Assembly (NCBI GenBank): GCA_036245525.1
Contig: BTPG01000007.1
Coordinates: 123,965,571-124,029,570 of the forward strand
Length of the DNA: 64,000 nt
Direction of reading: 5' to 3'
Source of the DNA: Semisulcospira habei
Taxonomy: Eukaryota; Mollusca; Gastropoda; Semisulcospiridae
Part shown: one piece after another, positions 10,165 to 18,496 of the stretch
Numbering within the stretch: the stretch's first letter is position 1
Layout of the letters: each line of letters opens with the position of its first letter
The notes under the pieces: model-generated
Told to the model about the DNA's origin: nothing
Seen by the model: only the letters and a program-made list of their open reading frames with translations
Database searches by the model: none
Made by a program: the position numbers and the translations under genes

Positions 10165-10725
10165 CTGCTTTGGACGGGATTAACTGCTTTTTAGCTCCCA
10201 TAGTCACCATGAGCCGCCCCACAGGGTGGGGTTTTCTTTTTCTTTCCGTGACTTATTTTTGTGTCTTCCCTTTGTCCATCCACCTGTATTTTTCCTTTTT
10301 AAACTCTCCCTACTGTCTGCGCTGCCTGCAGTAGGTACTGGACGTGTGTTGCTAAATGGTGTGCTGCACATAAGACGTGATAAATTATGTGTTTGCGGTT
10401 AATGCACTTTTCATATATCGTTTCCCTGTACATATTTTGTAATTGTAATAATTGTCTTCTCTTGATTGTAAACTAGGCGTGGATAAATTAGTTTAAAGGT
10501 GCAGCTTCCCTCGAATGTAATGGGTTTATTTTGCCTATAAAGAAGTGCCCAACGGAGAAAGAAACACGCTTAGAAAGACAGGTACAACACAATTTTGCCT
10601 ATAAGACCGGCTGGTGACTTACTCAGTATCCTGTCTTCTTTTTTTTCCACAAGCAGTGCAGGCACGTCCAGAGAAATGATTGTTGCTGTCGACATGTTAC
10701 GCAGTGTACAACCAACCAATGTTTC
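10165..10725 (+). repeat. Dispersed repeat family N, copy 3 (longer, interrupted)
   Basis: Contains the N blocks GGGATTAACTGCTTTTTAG, CCCCACAGGGTGGGG, CTACTGTCTGCGCTGCCTG, AGACCGGCTGGTGACTT and CAAGCAGTGCAGGCACGTCC. It carries extra middle sequence (10370-10540) and a 51-bp insertion at 10541-10591. Confidence 0.75.
10541..10591. mobile_element. 51-bp insertion with 13-bp target duplication
   Basis: ATTTTGCCTATAA stands at 10528-10540 and 10592-10604. The 51 bp between begin AGAAGTGCCCAACGGAGAAA and end GGTACAACACAA, nearly the same as one inverted-repeat arm of the insertion at 6380-6676. The repeat family N around it resumes without loss, which proves a simple insertion. Confidence 0.8.
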
Positions 10726-11140
10726 ACTGCTTCTGACGTAGGTATAGTTACGAGTCTTTTCATCCGAGAAGTGTCGGAAGTAGCAGTAGATGGGTTAATA
10801 AATTTTGGTCCCTATATCTCTGCTGCTGCTGCTGAATGACATGATGTGATTTGATTTTGTAAACATTCTTGTCTGTGTTTGTTATGTCATGTTTTTATTC
10901 AGTGCGTCGGTGATGTTATCAATATCATTAGTGTGCTTCAGTTTTTCTTTCTTTTTGGGTTTATTTTCGTCCTCATATCGATGGTTTTTTCATGCATCTG
11001 TAAACCGCTTAGATAATTCTGAATAAGCAGTTTATTATTTTTTTAATTATTATTCATCGGTAAACTGCTTAGATAATTTTGAATAAGCAGTGTATTTATA
11101 ATAACATTAGTGTGCTACTATTATAGTATTATTATAGTAA
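10726..11140. other. No gene; AT-rich with a local duplication
   Basis: TCTGTAAACCGCTTAGATAA and TCGGTAAACTGCTTAGATAA (10998 and 11057) form a local duplication with GAATAAGCAGT. The part near 10730-10795 resembles a decayed family L element (CTTCTGACG ... AGCAGTAGATGGGTTAA). Confidence 0.4.
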
Positions 11141-11149
11141 TAGATTATG

Positions 11150-11194
<45 letters not shown>
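11141..11194. repeat. (ATT)n tract
   Basis: About 12 perfect ATT units preceded by imperfect ones; possibly a LINE 3' tail. Confidence 0.9.
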
Positions 11195-11195
<1 letters not shown>

Positions 11196-11199
11196 AACC

Positions 11200-11412
11200 C
11201 GTTCAATGCCGGGAAATTTGAAGACAACCCAATTTCAAGAGGCATAGATCCTCATGAGCCCTCGCAATTGCGGGGGCTCATGGGGATCTATACCTCTTGC
11301 TGACACCACTTTACATCCATGTTCCTGGAATAGGTAGTGCGTTTTGGTGTTGAATCAACGATGATTGCAGAAACACAGTCTGCGTCAGCTGACAATGAAC
11401 GCGTGAAACGCT
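11200..11412. mobile_element. Family B palindromic element
   Basis: Left end CCCGTTCAATGCCGGGAAA and right end CAGCTGACAATGAACGCG are imperfect inverted ends without clear TTAA. The core hairpin is CAAGAGGCATAGATCCTCAT / ATCTATACCTCTTG around CCCTCGCAATTGCGGGGG. The side regions resemble those of the copies at 33029 and 58831 (GTGTTGAATCAACGATGATT). Confidence 0.75.
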
Positions 11413-11639
11413 CTTATATTTTGCAGTGATTAGTTACTATAATTATGCTCTGTGAGTGTTTGCCCTCCGATGTAACATCCAAATATCTGCATAATGAACA
11501 TGTTAAAAGCTTCAAGCAACAAAGAATGCGTCAGGCAACAAAGGCATGATGATGGCAATATCTCCTTCATATGCGTGCTTATTATGGACAGTGATGCTAC
11601 TGCAAAGAGCTAACTTTAATAATATATTATTGTGGCTTG

Positions 11640-11845
11640 TGAATGTTGTGAAAAGATGTTTCTGCTTTTCACTACCTTTGTACGCAGGAGAGTTCTTCCG
11701 TCACACACAATGGTTAGTTGAAAACTCTGTTACATGTGCCTACTCACACAGTTTGTGAAATAAGGGTGGAAAGATCTTCGTTGAGGCAAGACAACGTTGA
11801 GAGCCCGTTGTGTTGGTAAATGTTATCAGAGTCCGCCAGGGATCA
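11640..11845 (+). repeat. Dispersed repeat family F, copy 2
   Basis: GAATGTTGTGAAAAGATGTT, GAGAGTTCTTCCGTC, ACAGTTTGTGAAATAAGGGT, GACAACGTTGAGAGCCCGTT; the same order is seen at 45480-45880. Confidence 0.55.
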
Positions 11846-12037
11846 GGTCGCTTTAAAGCTGAATATGTCAAATTCTTCAGTTCATTTCACTGTCATAATT
11901 TTTGCACATTTTACAAACGTTTCTTAGACCAAACATATCTACACATAATTAGTTGTATGCGTACACTGCATGTTGTAAAACTGAAATCGCTTTGTTTGTT
12001 AATAAAACAAACATGGGTTGTTCACTTGTGCTGTTAG

Positions 12038-12122
12038 TTAACCCTTTGGCTGTTGGTAGCGGTTTTTGTTGCGATGATTCATCGCGACAAAAACTGCTAC
12101 CAACCGTCAAAGGGTTGATTAA
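12038..12122. mobile_element. Family C palindromic element, 85 bp
   Basis: TTAACCCTTTGGCTGTTGGT, AGCGGTTTTTGTTGCGATGA, then the inverse through TCATCGCGACAAAAACTGCT to GTCAAAGGGTTGATTAA. The arms meet with almost no loop. The few mismatches (for example TTGCG against CGCGA) are G-T compatible if read as RNA. Confidence 0.85.
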
Positions 12123-12207
12123 TCCCCATCTGTGTCTTTCCTGGGTGATTAGGTAGGTATTAGCTGAGCTAGGTTTCAGCCCTACAGTATGGGTTTTCAT
12201 CTGTTAT

Positions 12208-12403
12208 GTATGTTGCTGGGTGGCTGAGTGGTAGAGCGTTCGATTCTCGTCCAACAGGTCGTGGTTTCGAAGCCAGTTGGGGTCAAAATTTTACAGACCT
12301 CTTTTTGGCGCCCCGTCTTTGAAATCACCTCCGTGGTGGACAAAAGACGTTAAGTCCTAAACGTTTAACGTTTTTTTTTTTTTTGTTTTGTTTTGTTTTT
12401 TTT
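12208..12403 (+). mobile_element. tRNA-derived SINE
   Basis: TGGCTGAGTGGTAGAGCG (12221 on) matches a Pol III A box and GGTTTCGAAGCC (12263-12274) a slightly decayed B box, spaced as in a tRNA. After the tRNA-like head come GGCGCCCCGTC, CTCCGTGGTGGACAAAAGAC and GTTAAGTCC, then a T-rich tail with TTTTG units. The head cannot fold as a good tRNA, so it is a SINE and not a tRNA gene. Confidence 0.8.
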
Positions 12404-12489
12404 TCTGTCTGTTTCTGCACACACCAAGGGGAATTACTCAGCGCTAGACATACAAACAGTTAGATCCCCTGCCCCCACCTATCACCCAG

Positions 12490-12800
12490 CCTGTTTCTGA
12501 TTATGATTTCTCTTGGTCCATTCACCTGTATTTTCCTTTTTCAAATCCTCGCAACTGTCTGCGTTGCCTGTTCTCCTTGATACTAGATGTGCGTTCCTTA
12601 ATGTTGTGCTGCTGAGGACACGTTTTGTATTGCGATTAATGTAATTTTACACTATGTCATTACGAAATCACTATATGTTGTAATAGAAAAGAATTTTTTT
12701 TCCTTTTTGTAAGGTATCGTTCGGTAAACTAGCATTAAGCAGCGGCTTCCCTAGCCAGCTTGTTAGACCGGCTGGCAACAAACATTCAGTGTGTCGCAGT
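12490..12800 (+). repeat. Dispersed repeat family N, copy 4 (partial)
   Basis: TTGGTCCATTCACCTGTATT, CTGTCTGCGTTGCCTG, GATACTAGATGTGCGTTCC and TTAGACCGGCTGGCAACAAA match the other copies. The 5' end lacks the GTTAACTACTTT block. Confidence 0.65.
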
Positions 12801-13040
12801 AAATTCCTGCGCAAATCTTAGTGGTTGTTAGAATGTTTACATACAAATAAATATACAAAGAAACTAACTGACAAACACAAAACAAACAAACCGCAGTAAT
12901 TATCATTATTATTGCTGTACGGTTTTAGAGCACAAATATGCATGAGCATGCGAAAATGTCATTCCACATTATTTCAATATGGTCAAGTTTTTGAAGCTGT
13001 TATAAAATAAATGATATAGCAAGTGGCAGTATGTATCGAC

Positions 13041-13106
13041 CCAATATGCAAAAGGTCATCGGGTCGATGTCGGCCCGATAGTCTTTGCTCACTGGGATCG
13101 AGTGCT
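13041..13106. repeat. Family E palindrome, short form
   Basis: AAAGGTCATCGGGTCGATGT followed by CGGCCCGATAGTCTTTGCTC and ACTGGG. The arms ATCGGG and CCCGAT flank a TCGATGTCGG core. Confidence 0.6.
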
Positions 13107-13159
13107 GAAAGCACATGACGTATCAGAATGTCACATACTTACGCTGTTGCAATTTAAAT

Positions 13160-13206
13160 AAACGCACGCACGCGCGCACACACACACACACGCGCGCGCG
13201 CGCGAA
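13160..13206. repeat. (AC)n/(CG)n microsatellite
   Basis: Alternating purine-pyrimidine run mixing CA and CG units. Confidence 0.9.
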
Positions 13207-13239
13207 GGAAGAAAGACAGAAACTGAGTAGTAGTTGTAA

Positions 13240-14325
13240 GCTGTTTTTGGGCTCACTTGCGATAGCAAAACTGAGTCAATGTAATGGGCCACCCGTCGTC
13301 TGTTCGTCGTCCGGTGTCCGTCGTCCGTGGTAAACTTTAACGTTGGCATTTTTTCAGAGATTATTCAAGCCTCAAACGTCAACTTGGCCCAAAGGTACGT
13401 TGTGGTAAAACCTTTCTAAGCATACTACTTTCAGTGACCTCTCTGAAATGTCAAGGCCACAGGGGGGGGGGTCCAGAAAGGGGTCCAAAATAGCCATATT
13501 TCGACATAATTTGTTTCTCCTCAAATACTATTTTTAACTTAAAACCCAAACTTGGTACAGAGATGCCTGATGGCAAGATCTTTCTATGAATACTAATTTG
13601 GATGACCACTCGTAAAGTTCAAGGGTCACAGGAGCTCGGCAAATGTGTAAAAAAAAAAAAAAAGCCAGTTCTTGATAGAATTGTAGTTTTTATCAAAGAA
13701 TTTGCCAACTTTTCAGTCAGATTTGGCATGAAGGTAGCTGATGAAAAGATTTTTTCTATGCTTACTAATTTAGTGGTCCCTTCGCAAAGGTCAAGGGTCA
13801 TGGGAGGTCCAGAAAGGGTAAAAAATAGCCATATTTTTACAAAACGTTTTTTTCTCAAATACTGTTTTCGACTTCAAATCCAAACTTGGTTTGGACATAC
13901 CTGATGATAAGGCCTTTCAATGCATCCTAAATAGATGCCCCCTCTGAAAGGTCAAGGGTCACAGGAGGTTGGCAAGTGTGTGAAGAATGCCAGTTTTTTT
14001 TAAATAAAACTGTAGTTTTTTATCAGCGTGTTTGCAAACTTTTCAATACAATTTGGCATGAAGGTAGCTGATGATAACACCTGTCTATGCATACTAATTT
14101 AGTCGACCCCTTACAGAGGTCAAAGGTCTTGGAGGGTTGACAAATTTGTGAAAAATGCATACATTTTGAGAAAACTCAAATTTCGCTGGTACAAATGCCA
14201 ACCCTTAGGTTTAGACTCTTGAACACTTGCTCATTTCAGTGACCTGTTGGAAAGGTCAAGGCTACAAAGATCACTCTTATTATGTGGATTGGTCATACAC
14301 CTGAACCACAAGGGCTTTGCCTTTC
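13240..14325 (-). repeat. Family M repeat: tandem units with AGGTCA direct repeats
   Basis: About six units of 150-170 bp with CTATGCATACTAATTTAG, AAAGGTCAAGGGTCACAGGA and TTTGGCATGAAGGTAGCTGA. One end has CGTCGTCCGGTGTCCGTCGT (13302 on) and the other GGTCATACACCTGAACCAC. Copies in the opposite orientation are at 34194-34850 and 36950-37790, with a fragment at 60060. The class of the element is unknown; similar TGACCTTGACC-rich repeats are common in molluscan genomes. Confidence 0.75.
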
Positions 14326-14715
14326 TTGTTTTTCTTAATTTTTATTGTAGGTTTTATATATATTACATGCAAGCTGTGGGTAAGGGGACGTTTGTGTCAG
14401 TAATGATGTGCGCTTGTTTTATGCACAATATCGGCGATTTCTAAAACCCCATCGTTACATATATGTGATACACTGCTTGTTTCGCAGAGGAGGAAAGGTC
14501 CTCTTCCACACACTCGTTAGTGAGCACATGACAGTGGAACGCGCGAAGCACATTTATGCCTTGTTACATTTCGAACACATAAACATTTGAGCTGAAATAA
14601 ACTGCATGTCCCACAACATAAAGTTTGTACAAAGATTATATAATGTTGTGATCTTGATTCACGTCAAGCTGGGTGGAAGCTAATCAGGAACTACCCTTGA
14701 GCCTGGCACTGTAAA
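14326..14715. other. No gene seen
   Basis: AT-rich with two short unrecognised ORFs; nothing splice-like or family-like. Confidence 0.4.
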
Positions 14716-14809
14716 TTAACCCTTAGGTTGTCGGTAGCACTTTTTGTCGCGCTGATTCCTTGCAGGAGTCATCGCGACAAAAAGCGCTACCGACAGCCAT
14801 AATGTTTAT
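14716..14809. mobile_element. Family C palindromic element
   Basis: TTAACCCTTAGGTTGTCGGT, AGCACTTTTTGTCGCGCTGA, centre TTCCTTGCAGGAGTCATCGC, then the inverse arm. The right TTAA end is decayed (CCATAATGTTTATCC). Confidence 0.8.
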
Positions 14810-15455
14810 CCACACAACAAAAATCCAGTCCATTGATGTCGCTTAAACACTGATAACGAAGTTGCTTCCGGAAGTGGTACTACGGGAACATAACGCTGCT
14901 TTGTTATCCACGATCAACTTCCGGGTTGGCTTGTTTTCAGTCAATCGACGAGGAAGTATACAGGAGATAAGAATTCGGAGGAATCTAAAATTTTAACAAA
15001 AACAGAAAAAGCACACAGATATTCGTAAAATAACGCTGTAGAAGTACAAATGCCCTATGGACATTTTTATAATAACATGCAGGTTTCCACACCAAAATGT
15101 TTCACTAATTAATTTTATGTCCACAAAAGCGGGACAGAAACTGAAATAAAGTGAAAGTTGTAATTTGTGTATGCATATTATGTATCATGGTATGAAAATA
15201 AAATCTGCTTCAAAGTACTATTACATGTTGCAATCTTCTTTTTGTTCACTGTTGTTTTGATGCCATCATAACCATATGAACCTGAACAGTGGATGGAATC
15301 AGACACCACGTCCATAGAGCACTGTTTCTAAAGGGTAGCGCTGTGTATGCTCGGCACTATACCCTTTAGCGATATATCATACTTATATTGTCCACTTTCG
15401 TCGGTGCTCAACAGACGCACAACATATACACACACAAACAAAAGCCGAAAACTAC
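14810..15455. other. No gene seen; small hairpin at 15330-15372
   Basis: AT-rich. CTAAAGGGTA and TACCCTTTAG (about 15330 and 15361) form a short hairpin that could be a decayed palindromic element. Confidence 0.4.
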
Positions 15456-15560
15456 ATAGACTGACGAGCAAAAGAAAAGCGACAGTTATAGAATCACCGA
15501 AAACACTTTAGTGTTTCCGATGATTCTAAAAATGTGGCGTTTCATTTGCTCGTCAATATA
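15456..15560. mobile_element. Family I palindromic element (TA-type ends)
   Basis: Ends ACTGACGAGCAAAAGAAAAG (allowing one base) and CATTTGCTCGTCAATATA are inverted; the core is AGAATCACCGAAAACACTTT / AGTGTTTCCGATGATTCT. Relatives are at 21180 and 44060. A TA at the ends would fit a mariner-type target, unlike the TTAA families. Confidence 0.7.
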
Positions 15561-15641
15561 GAAATTCTTCACAATTGCCTGCTTTGAGCTGAGCTTCTTG
15601 GATTGATTCTACAAAATTTCATAAAAATACGTGAATTATTC

Positions 15642-15720
15642 TTAACCCCTAGACTGCTACTGACAATACCGCTCAACGGAAAAAGACACGGAACTAGTCA
15701 GTAGCAGTGCAAAGGGTTAA
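15642..15720. mobile_element. Family L element, 79 bp, TTAA-bounded
   Basis: TTAACCCCTAGACTGCTACT + GAC and GTCAGTAGCAGTGCAAAGGG + TTAA are inverted ends around a non-palindromic centre with GGAAAAAGACACGGAACTAG. Its right TTAA is also the left TTAA of the next element. Confidence 0.75.
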
Positions 15721-15925
15721 CCCATTTAACCCCACAGCCGCACTTGCAAACTTTTGGAGGTGTCACCTAAGAACTATGTAGCAGTTGCAGGATATGGATC
15801 GACCATGACGATTCAAGGGTTGTGCCAGATTAGCTTGGCGCCTTCAGGCGCCAAGCTAATCTGGCACTACCCTTGAATCATCATGGTCGATCCATCTCCT
15901 GCCGCAGCGCGTCGGGGATAAATGA
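15717..15925. mobile_element. Family A element (A-II)
   Basis: TTAACCCATTTAACCCCACA at the left, decayed GGGGATAAATGATAA at the right. Core arms GACGATTCAAGGGTTGTGCC / TGGCACTACCCTTGAATCAT and GATTAGCTTGGCGCC / GGCGCCAAGCTAATC around a TTCA loop. Confidence 0.85.
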
Positions 15926-16160
15926 TAATAAGAGTGGCAGGAACGGTGTACAAACACCTGCAGAGATTGACACAAGCATGGTCTGAAAATAAGTCTACCG
16001 GTCCTCTGCTGAACTCCTCTCACGTCATGAGCGCGTTACCACCTGTAGGCCGACGGCCCAGGATAGCCCAAAAACAGTGCCGGATTACACCATGGTGTCA
16101 GGGATGACGGCAAAACACAACTTTCCCCTCCGGTGACAGCTGCGGTAGGTGTGATAGGCT

Positions 16161-16230
16161 CAACCCTCCGTGGCGCTTTCCTGCAAGGAATCATCGCGAC
16201 AAAAAGCGCTACCGAAGGCCAAAGGGTTAA
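16161..16230. mobile_element. Family C element, left-truncated
   Basis: CTTTCCTGCAAGGAATCATC, GCGACAAAAAGCGCTACCGA and GGCCAAAGGGTTAA. The left arm is mostly lost. Confidence 0.7.
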
Positions 16231-16679
16231 GCTGTTCGCGCCGCCGTGAGACGTCCCTAGTAACTAATTAATCTTCATGCGCATGCAGTCACCAGTAGAT
16301 CTACTGTCCCTGTCCCAACTGACCATGATGGCTGCATGCACAATGGGGCTAAGGGTAGAGCCCGATTAGTTTGGTGCTCCCGGCGGCAAGCTCATCAGGT
16401 ACTTTCCTAAAGCCGTCATCAAGGGTGGATCTTGAGGGCCTTCAAAGAAATACTCAACCACCGCCCCTCCCCCCCCCCCCCTTCCCTCGGTCCAAAAATA
16501 TTTAACCCTTTGTACACTATATTTCAACATCAGAATCAGGTCAAAGGTGAAAGGTAGAGACTGACCCTTGACAACGAAGGCAGCTCGCATATATATAGAA
16601 GGGACTTTGTGGGTTATGGTTCATTCCATCTTGTTAAAAAAATTGCTTATTGTACAATGAAAGCTACATTACAGATTAG
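16231..16679. other. No gene; poly-C run
   Basis: A (C)n run lies at about 16464-16481, on the other strand a G-quadruplex-type run. The part near 16550-16620 resembles family G flanks (GGTCAAAGGTGAAAGGTAGA, GAAGGGACTTTGTGGGTTAT), found again near 56340 and 60510. Confidence 0.5.
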
Positions 16680-16969
16680 GAGATAGATCAACCAGTTTAG
16701 TTCAAGGGTGGTGCCAGAATAGCTTACTGCCTGAGATGCCAAGCTATTTTGACACCACCATTGTACTATCATAGTCCGACCTCCAAATTTTGTAGTCCTC
16801 TGAAAACTACATTAAAATCCAGGCGACTGATCAACCATGATAGTTCAAGGGTTGTGACAGAATCGCTTGGCGCCCATAGGCGCCAAGCGATACTGACACC
16901 GGCCACCCTTGAACTATCATGGTCGATCAATATTTTGGTATGGTGTGTCAGGAGTAAATGAGTTGATAA
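16680..16969. mobile_element. Two adjacent family A elements, one decayed
   Basis: First hairpin (about 16680-16785): TTAGTTCAAGGGTGGTGCCA, with a decayed right arm ACACCACCATTGTACTATCA. Second (about 16815-16969): GATAGTTCAAGGGTTGTGAC with CGCTTGGCGCCCATAGGCGC, ending GGAGTAAATGAGTTGATAA. Outer ends are decayed. Confidence 0.75.
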
Positions 16970-17149
16970 CTGTAATTGTCCCAAAGGAAAGGTACCCTCG
17001 TGATCCCCCACCCCACTCCGGAAGGATACTGATCCGCCCCTGGTTGTGGTCGGTGCGTCTTCCGTCTGTGACTTTCTTGCAGGGAGTATCTGACGATTTC
17101 CACTATGCGAATTATGTGGCTCTGCCGTCAGTCAGCAAGTCAGTCAGTC

Positions 17150-17315
17150 AGTCCGTCCTTCTGTTTATCCATCCATCCATCCGTCCACCCACCCACCCAT
17201 TCATCCATCCACCCACCCATACAACCACGCACCCATCCATCTATCCACCCATCCATACACCCACCCACCCATCCGTCTATCCATCTGCAATCAACCTATC
17301 CATCCATCAAATCAT
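17150..17315. repeat. (CCAT)n/(CCAC)n tandem repeat
   Basis: Imperfect tetranucleotide array (ATCC, ACCC). The His/Pro/Ile-rich ORFs across it are artefacts. Confidence 0.95.
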
Positions 17316-17761
17316 ACCACGCAAGCGACTGACTAAAAAAAAAAACTCCACTCAACGGATGATGTATCAGTAAAGGTAAGGCTTTTATTGTTGTTACATG
17401 TCTGCAAATATTGTCAAGGCACCGCAAGACACCAGTAATAACACAAGCAACAGCAGCATACTGCACCGGCTGTTTCATTGCATGTGGTTGTCAATTAAGT
17501 AATAATTTTGGCCTGCAAATACGTAAACTGTAAATGATTAACTGTTCCATTGCTGATGATGGTGGTGTGGTGGCTGCTTCTAGTAGCGGTTGTTGTGGTT
17601 GCTCTTCTTTTGTTGATAGCCCGATGGTGGTAGTGGTTGCGCGGTTGTCGGTGTGATTATATAACACAAAACCAGCGTGACACTTAAAACATTTACACTA
17701 TCATCATCAAATTATCATATTATTCTCATAAAAGTACTTGTCACAATTTCGCTAAATATTT

Positions 17762-17822
17762 AAGGGACTCAACACCTTTGTGACCCGTGCTACAGCACGT
17801 GTCACAAAGGAGTTGAGTCCCC
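17762..17822. mobile_element. Family J palindrome, 61 bp
   Basis: AGGGGACTC-type arms: GGGACTCAACACCTTTGTGA at the left and TCACAAAGGAGTTGAGTCCC at the right, around CCCGTGCTACAGCACGTG. The stem is nearly perfect. Only one copy was seen. Confidence 0.75.
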
Positions 17823-18181
17823 TAAACACACATACACGTGAAAAGCACAGTTATCTTGTAAGTAAAAGCGCGGTCGCGATGCTTGAATGCACGTAAAAAA
17901 AAAATTGGAAGGGTGAAAATTGTCACGTCATCACACTTTGTCGTAACGACGTGTCGAAGACACATCTCCTACCACCATTGTCTGAAACAGATGATTGTAA
18001 TGAGTTGTAATATATTATATTAAGTTATTATTATTATTATTATTATTATTACACAACAGCAGCAGCAGCAGTAATAATAAAAAGTAGAATAATATAGCGC
18101 AGTAGTCTAAAGCATTTAGTAATTTCGCTGCACATCGGGATCTATACGTTTTGCAGTTATTCTCGGCAGTGAATGGATTAA

Positions 18182-18182
<1 letters not shown>

Positions 18183-18250
<68 letters not shown>

Positions 18251-18325
18251 CACACGCACGCACACACGCACGCACGCACACGCACGCACACACGCACGCA
18301 CGCACGCACACACACACACACACAC

Positions 18326-18362
<37 letters not shown>
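18183..18362. repeat. (AC)n microsatellite with ACGC interruptions
   Basis: 180 bp of CA units with a CACG-rich middle, starting 36 bp beyond the donor of FABP exon 3. Confidence 0.98.
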
Positions 18363-18365
<3 letters not shown>

Positions 18366-18397
18366 GGGAGCTACGCTTGAACGCACAAACAACGTAC

Positions 18398-18496
18398 CAT
18401 GACCATCTGCCCGCCCTCGATGGCTCTGGTGATGGTTGTCGAGAAGGGTCCACTGACCTCCTCCACCAGGGCATCTCCATCCACCCGGAACACAGT
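18398..18496 (-). CDS. FABP exon 3
   Basis: 99 bases between acceptor GTGTGACAG and donor ATG|GTACGT, both in phase 0. It encodes [16 protein letters not shown] and ends at GGQMVM. Its size matches the third exon of FABP genes. Confidence 0.9.

Noticed and set aside
12208..12290. tRNA gene
   Set aside because: A- and B-box-like sequences are present but acceptor and anticodon stems do not pair well, and a SINE body and T-rich tail follow.
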